Assembly (NCBI GenBank): GCA_963746255.1
Contig: CAVVAJ010000009.1
Location: 620,001 to 684,000 of the forward strand
Direction: 5' to 3'
Source: DAOVXM01 sp963746255
GTDB taxonomy: Bacteria; Chloroflexota; Anaerolineae; Anaerolineales; UBA4823
Length of the DNA: 64,000 nt
A model generated the notes under the pieces. The model searched no databases. It was not told where the DNA came from and saw only the letters and a program-made list of their open reading frames with translations. Below, in pieces: positions 9,356 through 18,200 of the stretch (positions are counted from its first letter, which is position 1; each line of letters starts with the position of its first letter). A program made the translations under genes and the position numbers.

Positions 9356-10189
9356 ATGGCCAAACGCCGTTACACAAACCGCTTGAATGATCTAGAACCC
9401 AAAGAATGGTTGAAATTTCAAAAATCATGGTTCATCCACACCCCCCCACCTCGCAAACAGGAAGTGATCCGCCATCCAGCGAAATTTCCTGAAACACTTG
9501 CCCAGGAATTTATCGAGTTCTTTACCAAAGAAGATCAAATTGTGCTTGACCCCATGGTTGGGACTGGGAGCACATTAGTGGCAGCTTTGCGCGCCAAACG
9601 ACACAGCTACGGCATAGAATTAAATCCCGAGTATGCCGCAATCACCAGCCAGCTAGTTAATGAAGAGCGCGCGCTGCTTGGCCATGAATCGAACAGATAC
9701 CAAACTGAAGTTATCACCGCTGATACAGCGTCCTTCTCGACATTAGTGAAAGAATACGAACTCCCAAAGTTTGATTACGTATTCACATCCCCCCCATATT
9801 GGGATATGCTGCACGCAAAGGGCGCGCAGGCGCAGAAGAAACGCCGTAATACGTCTGATCTAGATGTAGTTTATTCGGATAACCCGGATGATTTGGGCAA
9901 CGAACACGATTATGAAAAGTTCATTAACCGGTTGGAAAAAATATACACTTCGCTGGCTCCAGCCATCAGAGCAGGTGCATACCTTACAATCGTTGTAAAG
10001 AATGTAAAAAAAGGGGGCAAGATCTATCCAATCGCCTGGGACCTAGCACGACGATTAGGGCAAACTTATTCTTTGAAGGATGAACGCATCTGGTGTCAGG
10101 ATAACCAGCGTTTAGCGCCGTACGGGCTTGGCAGTGCGTGGGTAAGCAATACATTTCACCATTATTGTTTGCAATTCCGGAATGAATAA
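9356..10189 (+). CDS. site-specific DNA methyltransferase (SPPY type), orphan
   Basis: Protein of 277 aa. The S-adenosylmethionine motif I is VLDPMVGTGSTLVAAL, followed by YGIELNPEYAAI; the catalytic motif IV is FTSPPYWDML. SPPY is characteristic of N4-cytosine enzymes, although some N6-adenine enzymes share it. The order, motif X-like N-terminus then I then IV, fits the alpha/gamma-type arrangement. No restriction endonuclease, specificity subunit or mobile element sits beside it, so it appears to be an orphan with a possible regulatory or defensive-relic role. Target sequence unknown. Confidence 0.85.
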   Translation: MAKRRYTNRLNDLEPKEWLKFQKSWFIHTPPPRKQEVIRHPAKFPETLAQEFIEFFTKEDQIVLDPMVGTGSTLVAALRAKRHSYGIELNPEYAAITSQLVNEERALLGHESNRYQTEVITADTASFSTLVKEYELPKFDYVFTSPPYWDMLHAKGAQAQKKRRNTSDLDVVYSDNPDDLGNEHDYEKFINRLEKIYTSLAPAIRAGAYLTIVVKNVKKGGKIYPIAWDLARRLGQTYSLKDERIWCQDNQRLAPYGLGSAWVSNTFHHYCLQFRNE

Positions 10190-10600
10190 TCAACATACTG
10201 GTGACAATGATCTGATACTTGACAAGAATTAATAATCCAATCAATACAGAATGTATCAAGAATTTGTTTGTGAACGAAAAATATACCTTCAATCTTGGTT
10301 TACATGTCCAAATAGACCTTTTCGTCCTTCTGCGGTTTTTAATGAACTCAGAAAGTAAGTGCTGGGTATATTAAGATAGTGCTCAACGTGAGAGAGAATG
10401 GCATAAATAAGTTATACGCTGACCAGTCGAATAATTCAATATAACGTACCCCTCCGCAGGATGGAGCAAGATGATACTCCGTTATGGTGACCAACACTTG
10501 GGCAGGTAAGTATGATCTATATAGCCCTCGGTCAATATGCGGAGAGACGAAAGAGTGTTCGCGGCACATATCCAGCAATGTCCAGAGGTATGAAATTTCA
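10190..10600. other. intergenic region upstream of the permease operon
   Basis: AT-rich stretch of about 410 bp between the methyltransferase and the first permease start. A TTGACA occurs at 10219-10224 but without a matching -10 at normal spacing. An in-frame GTG at 10484 would extend the permease by 39 residues with no coding character. No gene recognised. Confidence 0.45.
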
Positions 10601-13600
10601 ATGACCACTACACAGCTGACAGACACTTTTCCTCAAGAATCACCACCTCCAAAACCGATCGAGAGGAAATTTAATATAGCTGATTACCGCGGCTCCATCA
10701 TTAGTCTTGGGGTATTCACCCTGCAAAGACTGGCTTTCGGGGTGGTGGTCATCCTGTTCATTATCTTCTTTAGCTATCTCGGGCTTGAGATGGCTTCCGG
10801 CACACCTTTCGCTCCCGCCTTCCACCAGGCCATTCCCAGCACCATCTCTTACATCCAGATGCTGCTCCACGGCGACCTCGGCTACACCAACATCGGCGGC
10901 GAGATCCTCAAACCCGTCCCGGTCTCCACCGTCATCGCCCAACGCCTGCCCCGCTCTCTCGGTCTGCTCACTATCGCCCTGCTCATCGCATCCTCTGCCG
11001 GTATCATCCTCGGCACTGTTTCAGCTCGCAGCCGCCCTCAGGGCTCTCTCTTCATCCTCATCCTCACCCTGATCGGCATCTCCATTCCTTCTTTCTTCGC
11101 CGCTTTCCTCCTGCAGTGGCTTTTCACTTCCATCACCCGTAATTTCGGCCGTGCCCTGCTGCCCGTCGGCGGTTTCGGCTGGGACGCCCACATCATCCTC
11201 CCAGCACTTGTCCTCGCCGCTCGCCCGCTCGCCCAAATCACCCGCATGACCTTCATCGCTATCCGCGAAGTCTACAGCCAAGATTTTATCCGCACCGCTT
11301 TCTCCAAAGGCCTCCACCGTTATTACGTCTTCTTTGCCCATGTCTTCCGCAACGCCGCCATCCCCATCCTCACCACCATCGGTATTTCCCTACGCTTCTC
11401 CCTCTCCTCGCTCCCTGTCGTAGAACTCTACTTCGGCTGGCCCGGCGCCGGCGTCACCCTGCTCAAAGCCATCGCCAACCAGGACATGTACCTTACCATC
11501 GGCCTCACCGTCTGTCTGGGCGCTTTCTTCATCCTCATCAACTTGCTGCTCGACATCTCCTTCCGCATTATCGACCCCAGACTGCTCTCCAAACCAGACC
11601 ATATCACCGCCTCCCAACGTTCATCTACCCTCTCAACTCTCAAAGCTATCCCTGCTTCGATCCGCGACTGGTTCGCCAGGCTCCTCCATAATAATAAATC
11701 CGATGCCGAGCTCCAGCCGCTCTTCTCCGCCGACGACCTCGACCTATCCAACGGGACCCTAAACACGAATTTCTCCGCACGCACCGCTTCTGCCTGGAAG
11801 TCCATGCTCACCAATTTCCCCTTCATCGTCGGCGGCCTGGTCGTCGCCGGTCTGCTGCTGATTGTCGTTTTCGGACCCAAACTGACCCCCAACGACCCCT
11901 TCTCTACCCAGGGCCTCGTTATGATCGACGGCAAACTCACCCCACCACCCTTCCCCCCCTCTGAGGGTTTCCCCTGGGGTACCGACGCCCTCGGCCGCGG
12001 CATCCTCAGCCTGCTCATCTCCGGCGCTCAGATCACTCTCACCCTCGCTACCCTGGCCGTCGCAGCACGCTTGCTTATCGGTGTCTTCGCCGGCTCTATC
12101 GCTGGCTGGGCTAACGGCTCGCTCACCGACCGTTTGATCAGCGGTTTTGCCGAAGTCATCGCCGCTTTCCCTGCCTTGCTCGCGACCATGATCATCATCC
12201 TGGCTGTCGGCATTCGCCAGGGCATGCAGCCCTTCATCATCGCCCTGTGTTTCGTCGGTTGGGGCGAAATCATGCAGTTCGTGCGCTCTGAAGTCACCAC
12301 CATCCGCCCCAAGCAGTTTATTGAGGCCGCTATCGCTGTCGGCGCAGGCACCCCGCGCCTGCTTACCAAACATGTCCTCCCTAACCTCTTCGCCTCGCTT
12401 ATCGCTCTCGCCGCCCTCGAAATGGGGGCCGTCCTCATGCTGCTCGGCGAACTCGGGTTTATTGCCATATTCATCGGTGGTGGCACACTAATTGAATTAC
12501 CGATTATGACCATGCATTACTCCGACATACCCGAGTGGGGGGCACTGCTCAGCAATATACGCTACCAAGCCCGCAGCTATCCCTGGACTGGTTTCTACCC
12601 TATGCTGGCCTTTTTCATTGCCATCCTGTCCTTCAACCTGCTCGGGGAGGGTATCCGCCGCCTAGTAGAACAAGGCAACCCGCTGCTCAACAAGATCGTC
12701 AACCGCTATACGGTCATCTTGTTGCTCCTGGCGGTATTCGGATATAACTATGTCTCCGCTAACAGTGGCGCGATCCCTTTCTATCGCCAACACGCAGAGG
12801 GATTTAGCGGGGAGAACACCATGGAGCACCTGATGGTTTTGGTTGATCAGCGCATTCAGGGTCGTGCATTGGGGAGTGAGAACACAGATTTGGCTGCATA
12901 TTACATCGCCAATCAATTCGAGAACCTTGGTCTGCAATCGGCAGGTGAATCAAGCAGCTACTTCCAGACCAGAAACCATTCCTTTGAGCGAATAAATTCG
13001 ATCCCACTTTTCGATATTAATGACGGCGCCAGTGTACCGATTTTCCACCAGGATTACGCCGCCTATCCGGGTCGTAATATGTCGCTTGGCGAAGCTGAAA
13101 CAACGATTAGGATTCTTACCCTTGGTGAACGATCCACAGCAACAGGATTCCGCACAGCTTATCCAGATTTATTCAAAGCAGACTTCTCTGGAGAAATCCT
13201 GATGGTCTTTTCAGATCGGGAAGCCTGGACACTTAGCGGTTTGCCAGCTGATGGATTAATCGTTGTGACAGAAGACCCAACAGAACTGCAACGACGGTAT
13301 ACATTCGCCGGCCGCAGTAACACAAATTTTACGTTTTCCGGAATGGAGAGTGGAGGAGACATACCGGCAATTTGGATAACGGAAGAAATGGCAGATCGTA
13401 TACTGCAAGGCTCTGAACATTCGGTGGAATCAATTCGCAAAATGGCGAAAGAATTATCAATCGAAGAGGTTGTCCAAATTCCAGTACAAATCGGTGTCCA
13501 AATGAAAGTCGAGGGCACTCTTGAAGAACGTTGGCCTGTCAAACATGTGTTGGGCCATATCCCGGGTAAGTCAGGAATGCAAGGTTGCCAAGATTGTCTC

Positions 13601-14221
13601 GGTAATCATCTAATCGTGGTCATGGCACAATATGATAGTCCACCTGTTGGACCAGAAGGTGTTTACCAACATGCCAATGATAATGCCAGCGGTGTAGCTG
13701 TCATGCTCGAGGCCATCCGGATCATGCAGGAGACAGAGTATCAACCTTACAAATCATTTCTATTTATTGCTTTCAGCGGCGAAGGATTGGACGGTGGTGA
13801 ATACGTTTTCGATCCAGATGTAAACTCATTTTTGCAAGCTAAAACCGGATTCACCAATTTCGATATTGAAGCAATCGTCCATTTAAGAGGTGTCGGCAGC
13901 GGTCAAGGAGACCGGATTGAGATCTCCGCCGGAGGCAGCCTGAGACTAGCTGAGCTTTTCGAAGAAGCCGCCCAACAAATGGGGGTCGAAACGGTGCGTA
14001 AAGATGAAGGTATTGATATGAACCTCATCTATAACACAAGTAATCCTTTCTTGCAGGGCGGCGTTGAAGCTCCGGTTGTACGCATGTTCTGGGATGGCTG
14101 GGAAGAGGATTCCATCATGCCAACAGATACCTACCAGAACATTAGGGTAAAAAACCTAACCGACGCGGGAAAAACCTTGAGCATGGCACTAATGATTCTC
14201 GGTCGAGAAACACAATATTAA
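10601..14221 (+). CDS. fused ABC permease (DppB-DppC type) with extracellular M28-like domain, copy A
   Basis: About 1206 aa from the ATG at 10601. Residues about 40-330 form a DppB-like permease with EAA-loop-like DFIRTAFSKGLHRYYVFF. About 400-690 form a DppC-like permease with QFIEAAIAVGAGTPRLLTKH. A last membrane helix (near 710-730) leads to an extracellular part of about 475 residues with the M28 aminopeptidase fold. In that part the zinc ligands are mostly gone: the usual H-Y-D-S is QYDS, GEE is GEG, the later ligand Asp is Arg (HLRG), and the last His is replaced (TSNPFL); only the Asp in DNASG remains. A CxxC (near 996-999) is kept in both copies. It is probably a transporter whose M28-like domain binds rather than cleaves. 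No ATPase or solute-binding gene is in the window. Confidence 0.82.
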   Translation: MTTTQLTDTFPQESPPPKPIERKFNIADYRGSIISLGVFTLQRLAFGVVVILFIIFFSYLGLEMASGTPFAPAFHQAIPSTISYIQMLLHGDLGYTNIGGEILKPVPVSTVIAQRLPRSLGLLTIALLIASSAGIILGTVSARSRPQGSLFILILTLIGISIPSFFAAFLLQWLFTSITRNFGRALLPVGGFGWDAHIILPALVLAARPLAQITRMTFIAIREVYSQDFIRTAFSKGLHRYYVFFAHVFRNAAIPILTTIGISLRFSLSSLPVVELYFGWPGAGVTLLKAIANQDMYLTIGLTVCLGAFFILINLLLDISFRIIDPRLLSKPDHITASQRSSTLSTLKAIPASIRDWFARLLHNNKSDAELQPLFSADDLDLSNGTLNTNFSARTASAWKSMLTNFPFIVGGLVVAGLLLIVVFGPKLTPNDPFSTQGLVMIDGKLTPPPFPPSEGFPWGTDALGRGILSLLISGAQITLTLATLAVAARLLIGVFAGSIAGWANGSLTDRLISGFAEVIAAFPALLATMIIILAVGIRQGMQPFIIALCFVGWGEIMQFVRSEVTTIRPKQFIEAAIAVGAGTPRLLTKHVLPNLFASLIALAALEMGAVLMLLGELGFIAIFIGGGTLIELPIMTMHYSDIPEWGALLSNIRYQARSYPWTGFYPMLAFFIAILSFNLLGEGIRRLVEQGNPLLNKIVNRYTVILLLLAVFGYNYVSANSGAIPFYRQHAEGFSGENTMEHLMVLVDQRIQGRALGSENTDLAAYYIANQFENLGLQSAGESSSYFQTRNHSFERINSIPLFDINDGASVPIFHQDYAAYPGRNMSLGEAETTIRILTLGERSTATGFRTAYPDLFKADFSGEILMVFSDREAWTLSGLPADGLIVVTEDPTELQRRYTFAGRSNTNFTFSGMESGGDIPAIWITEEMADRILQGSEHSVESIRKMAKELSIEEVVQIPVQIGVQMKVEGTLEERWPVKHVLGHIPGKSGMQGCQDCLGNHLIVVMAQYDSPPVGPEGVYQHANDNASGVAVMLEAIRIMQETEYQPYKSFLFIAFSGEGLDGGEYVFDPDVNSFLQAKTGFTNFDIEAIVHLRGVGSGQGDRIEISAGGSLRLAELFEEAAQQMGVETVRKDEGIDMNLIYNTSNPFLQGGVEAPVVRMFWDGWEEDSIMPTDTYQNIRVKNLTDAGKTLSMALMILGRETQY
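10714..12776 (+). repeat. long direct repeat, copy A (permease core)
   Basis: Matches 15318-17380 at a constant offset of 4604 bp with no indel. From 10714 to 12483 I count only about five base differences, nearly all silent. 12484-12529 then diverges strongly, and similarity resumes to about 12776, where it fades within the last membrane helix. The repeat is visibly richer in C at third codon positions than neighbouring genes. Confidence 0.9.
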
Positions 14222-14246
14222 TTGCTCACAAATTCTGGGAGGGCAA

Positions 14247-15185
14247 GTGACTTCAGAGGCGAAACTCACTCGGCGTGATTTTTTTAGGATCGCAGGTGTA
14301 GCATCAGGTGCTGTATATCTATGCGCCAGCCAAGAACAATCAAACACACTAATCAGTCCAGAGCGAATTGCTCCCACTCATACTATAGCACCTCTCCCAT
14401 CACCAAATGTAGGCTTCAATAACATCCAACCACAAATGGTAAAAGTCGAACCAGGAATCTTCATGATGGGGTCGAAGAACTGGGCTGTCGATGCGCAGCC
14501 CATCCACCAGGTTGAACTCTCTTCCCCATATATGATTGGGGAATCACCAATAACATTCGATGAATATGAATCCTACATACAAGCGTCACAAATACCCCCC
14601 CCTATTGATGAGGGATGGGGTAGAGGTAATCGCCCAATAATTCACATCAATTGGAACACGGCGGTAGCTTGCTGCAATTGGTTGAGTGATCAGGATGAAT
14701 ACGCCCCTTGCTGCAGCGGGAAAGGGAAAGTTACCCAGTGTGATTTCAGCGCGGACGGGTATCGATTGCCAACCGAGGCTGAATGGGAATTCGCTGCCAG
14801 AGGAGGCACTTTATCCATGGGCAATGAATATGCTGGTAGCAATGATATTGCAGAAGTTGCTTGGTTCGAAAAGAACTCAAACCAGCAATCTCATCTTGTC
14901 ATGGAGAAGACAGCAAACGAGCTAGATATTTTTGACATGAGCGGTAACGTTTTGGAATGGTGTTGGGAGAAATACGCCGCTGATTATTATTCAATCTCAC
15001 CTGGAATAAACCCGACCGGTCCCGAGCAAGGTCAAGAAAACATTTATTTTAGTGATTGGGACCGCGTCCGAAGAGGTGTAGCCTATAATCAAGATCATGA
15101 AAGCAGTCTAATCACCTACCGCAGCTTTGATGGACAAACTTATGATGCATCCGCTTCCAGCTTCAGAGTAGTTCGAAGAGCATAG
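14247..15185 (+). CDS. SUMF1/FGE-sulfatase-domain protein with Tat-type signal
   Basis: Protein of 312 aa with a GTG start and GGGAGGG ribosome site. The N-terminus has a twin-arginine motif (LTRRDFFRIAG) and a short hydrophobic stretch, so export by Tat is likely. The rest is the SUMF1/EgtB-type domain: VEPGIFMMGS, GYRLPTEAEWEFAARGG, FDMSGNVLEWC. The active cysteine region of true formylglycine-generating enzymes is absent (RRGVAYNQDHESSLITYRSF has no Cys), so it is unlikely to be a sulfatase activator. It sits 25 bp after permease A and 16 bp before permease B, clearly in one operon, and may work with their extracellular domains. Confidence 0.82.
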   Translation: MTSEAKLTRRDFFRIAGVASGAVYLCASQEQSNTLISPERIAPTHTIAPLPSPNVGFNNIQPQMVKVEPGIFMMGSKNWAVDAQPIHQVELSSPYMIGESPITFDEYESYIQASQIPPPIDEGWGRGNRPIIHINWNTAVACCNWLSDQDEYAPCCSGKGKVTQCDFSADGYRLPTEAEWEFAARGGTLSMGNEYAGSNDIAEVAWFEKNSNQQSHLVMEKTANELDIFDMSGNVLEWCWEKYAADYYSISPGINPTGPEQGQENIYFSDWDRVRRGVAYNQDHESSLITYRSFDGQTYDASASSFRVVRRA

Positions 15186-15201
15186 TGTACATAGAGGCCA
15201 A

Positions 15202-18200
15202 ATGTCAGTCGCTCAGAAACATCAAACCAAGCCCAATCTGTTATCCAGAATTACTAAGCCTATTAGCGATAAATTTGGCTGGTTAACTCAGCGAACAACA
15301 TTACTCAGTTTTCTAACATTCACCCTGCAAAGACTGGCTTTCGGGGTGGTGGTCATCCTGTTCATTATCTTCTTCAGCTATCTCGGGCTTGAGATGGCTT
15401 CCGGCACACCTTTCGCTCCCGCCTTCCACCAGGCCATTCCCAGCACCATCTCTTACATCCAGATGCTGCTCCACGGCGACCTCGGCTACACCAACATCGG
15501 CGGCGAGATCCTCAAACCCGTCCCGGTCTCCACCGTCATCGCCCAACGCCTGCCCCGCTCTCTCGGTCTGCTCACTATCGCCCTGCTCATCGCATCCTCT
15601 GCCGGTATCATCCTCGGCACTGTTTCAGCTCGCAGCCGCCCTCAGGGCTCTCTCTTCATCCTCATCCTCACCCTGATCGGCATCTCCATTCCTTCTTTCT
15701 TCGCCGCTTTCCTCCTGCAGTGGCTTTTCACTTCCATCACCCGTAATTTCGGCCGTGCCCTGCTGCCCGTCGGCGGTTTCGGCTGGGACGCCCACATCAT
15801 CCTCCCAGCACTTGTCCTCGCCGCTCGCCCGCTCGCCCAAATCACCCGCATGACCTTCATCGCTATCCGCGAAGTCTACAGCCAAGATTTTATCCGCACC
15901 GCTTTCTCCAAAGGCCTCCACCGCTACTACGTCTTCTTTGCCCATGTCTTCCGCAACGCCGCCATCCCCATCCTCACCACCATCGGTATTTCCCTACGCT
16001 TCTCCCTCTCCTCGCTCCCTGTCGTAGAACTCTACTTCGGCTGGCCCGGCGCCGGCGTCACCCTGCTCAAAGCCATCGCCAACCAGGACATGTACCTTAC
16101 CATCGGCCTCACCGTCTGTCTGGGCGCTTTCTTCATCCTCATCAACTTGCTGCTCGACATCTCCTTCCGCATTATCGACCCCAGACTGCTCTCCAAACCA
16201 GACCATATCACCGCCTCCCAACGTTCATCTACCCTCTCAACTCTCAAAGCTATCCCTGCTTCGATCCGCGACTGGTTCGCCAGGCTCCTCCATAATAATA
16301 AATCCGATGCCGAGCTCCAGCCGCTCTTCTCCGCCGACGACCTCGACCTATCCAACGGGACCCTAAACACGAATTTCTCCGCACGCACCGCTTCTGCCTG
16401 GAAGTCCATGCTCACCAATTTCCCCTTCATCGTCGGCGGCCTGGTCGTCGCCGGTCTGCTGCTGATTGTCGTTTTCGGACCCAAACTGACCCCCAACGAC
16501 CCCTTCTCTACCCAGGGCCTCGTTATGATCGACGGCAAACTCACCCCACCACCCTTCCCCCCCTCTGAGGGTTTCCCCTGGGGTACCGACGCCCTCGGCC
16601 GCGGCATCCTCAGCCTGCTCATCTCCGGCGCTCAGATCACTCTCACCCTCGCTACCCTGGCCGTCGCAGCACGCTTGCTTATCGGTGTCTTCGCCGGCTC
16701 TATCGCTGGCTGGGCTAACGGCTCGCTCACCGACCGTTTGATCAGCGGTTTTGCCGAAGTCATCGCCGCTTTCCCTGCCTTGCTCGCGACCATGATCATC
16801 ATCCTGGCTATCGGCATCCGCCAGGGCATGCAGCCCTTCATCATCGCCCTGTGTTTCGTCGGTTGGGGCGAAATCATGCAGTTCGTGCGCTCTGAAGTCA
16901 CCACCATCCGCCCCAAGCAGTTTATTGAGGCCGCTATCGCTGTCGGCGCAGGCACCCCGCGCCTGCTTACCAAACATGTCCTCCCTAACCTCTTCGCCTC
17001 GCTTATCGCTCTCGCCGCCCTCGAAATGGGGGCCGTCCTCATGCTGCTCGGCGAACTCGGGTTTATTGCCATATTCATCGGTGGTGGTGCATTAATTCAC
17101 CTGCCTGCTGAAACGATCTTATATTCTGATGTTCCCGAGTGGGGAGCGCTGCTCAGCAATATACGCTACCAAGCCCGCAGCTATCCCTGGACTGGTTTCT
17201 ACCCTATGCTGGCCTTTTTCATTGCCATCCTGTCCTTCAACCTGCTCGGGGAGGGCATCCGCCGTCTGGTAGAACAAGGCAACCCGCTGCTCAACAAGAT
17301 CGTCAACCGCTATACGGTCATTTTATTGCTGCTGGCGGTATTCGGATATAACTATGTCTCCGCTAATAGTGGCGCCATTCCTTACTACCGCCAGCACGCC
17401 CAAGAGTTTTCTTTACCCAAAACCATGCAGCACATTGATTTTCTAACACATGTGCGCATGTACGGGAGAGCATTAGGTACAGATGGCATGCATTTGGCTG
17501 CGTTCTACAACGCCCTCGAGTTCGAGAAGATTGGCGTACAACCTGGTGGTACCGCACGTGCTTATTTCCAAGAGAGGGATAGAGCATTTGAAAAACTTAA
17601 TGCTATTCCTCAACTGAAAATATTTGATGAAGGACCAGACCCAGCATATCGCATTGATTTCGCTGCATATCCCGGACGGAACGTCACCGCTGGGCGAGCA
17701 ATTGGACCGGTACGTTTCATCAGTCTCGGGGCAGACGCTATGATGCAGACACCAGGATGGACTAGTTACTATCCGGATTTGGGCCGTGTAGATTACAGCA
17801 GTGAAATATTGCTCACTTTATCAGATCGCGAAGCCTCCTTCCTTACAATTCCGCCAAAAGCTGGGTTGTTGGTTGTTACAGAAAATCCTGACTTGTTAGC
17901 TAAACGATTTACATTGTCTGGAAGAACCGGTCTGGGGCTTGATTTAAACACAGGTGAAAGACACGGTACCGAGAAACCCTATATGTGGATCTCTGAAGAC
18001 CTGGCGAACCGGATATTGGCGCCTGATGGTTACACCGTTGACCAACTCAAGGTGATGTCAGAAGAACACGCTATTGAACAAATTTTCGATATCCCACTGC
18101 AATCAAAAGTGGCCATGGCTATTGATGGTACATTGGTCGAAGATTGGCCGATATATAACGTACTCGGTTTAATCCCGGGGACCGAGGGTTATGACCTCTG

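Noticed and set aside
10484..10600. 39-residue N-terminal extension of permease A
   Set aside because: No coding character, no membrane or signal features, and copy B has no counterpart; ATG at 10601 preferred.
11428..12373. Long minus-strand open frames across the permease core, repeated at 16032-16977
   Set aside because: They appear in both copies only because the coding strand is C-rich and lacks stop complements opposite it; no start signals or family resemblance.
12028..12513. 161-aa minus-strand open frame inside permease A
   Set aside because: Mirror of the DppC-like segment; composition artefact.
14247..15185. True sulfatase-activating formylglycine-generating enzyme
   Set aside because: The catalytic cysteine region has no cysteine and no sulfatase gene is nearby.
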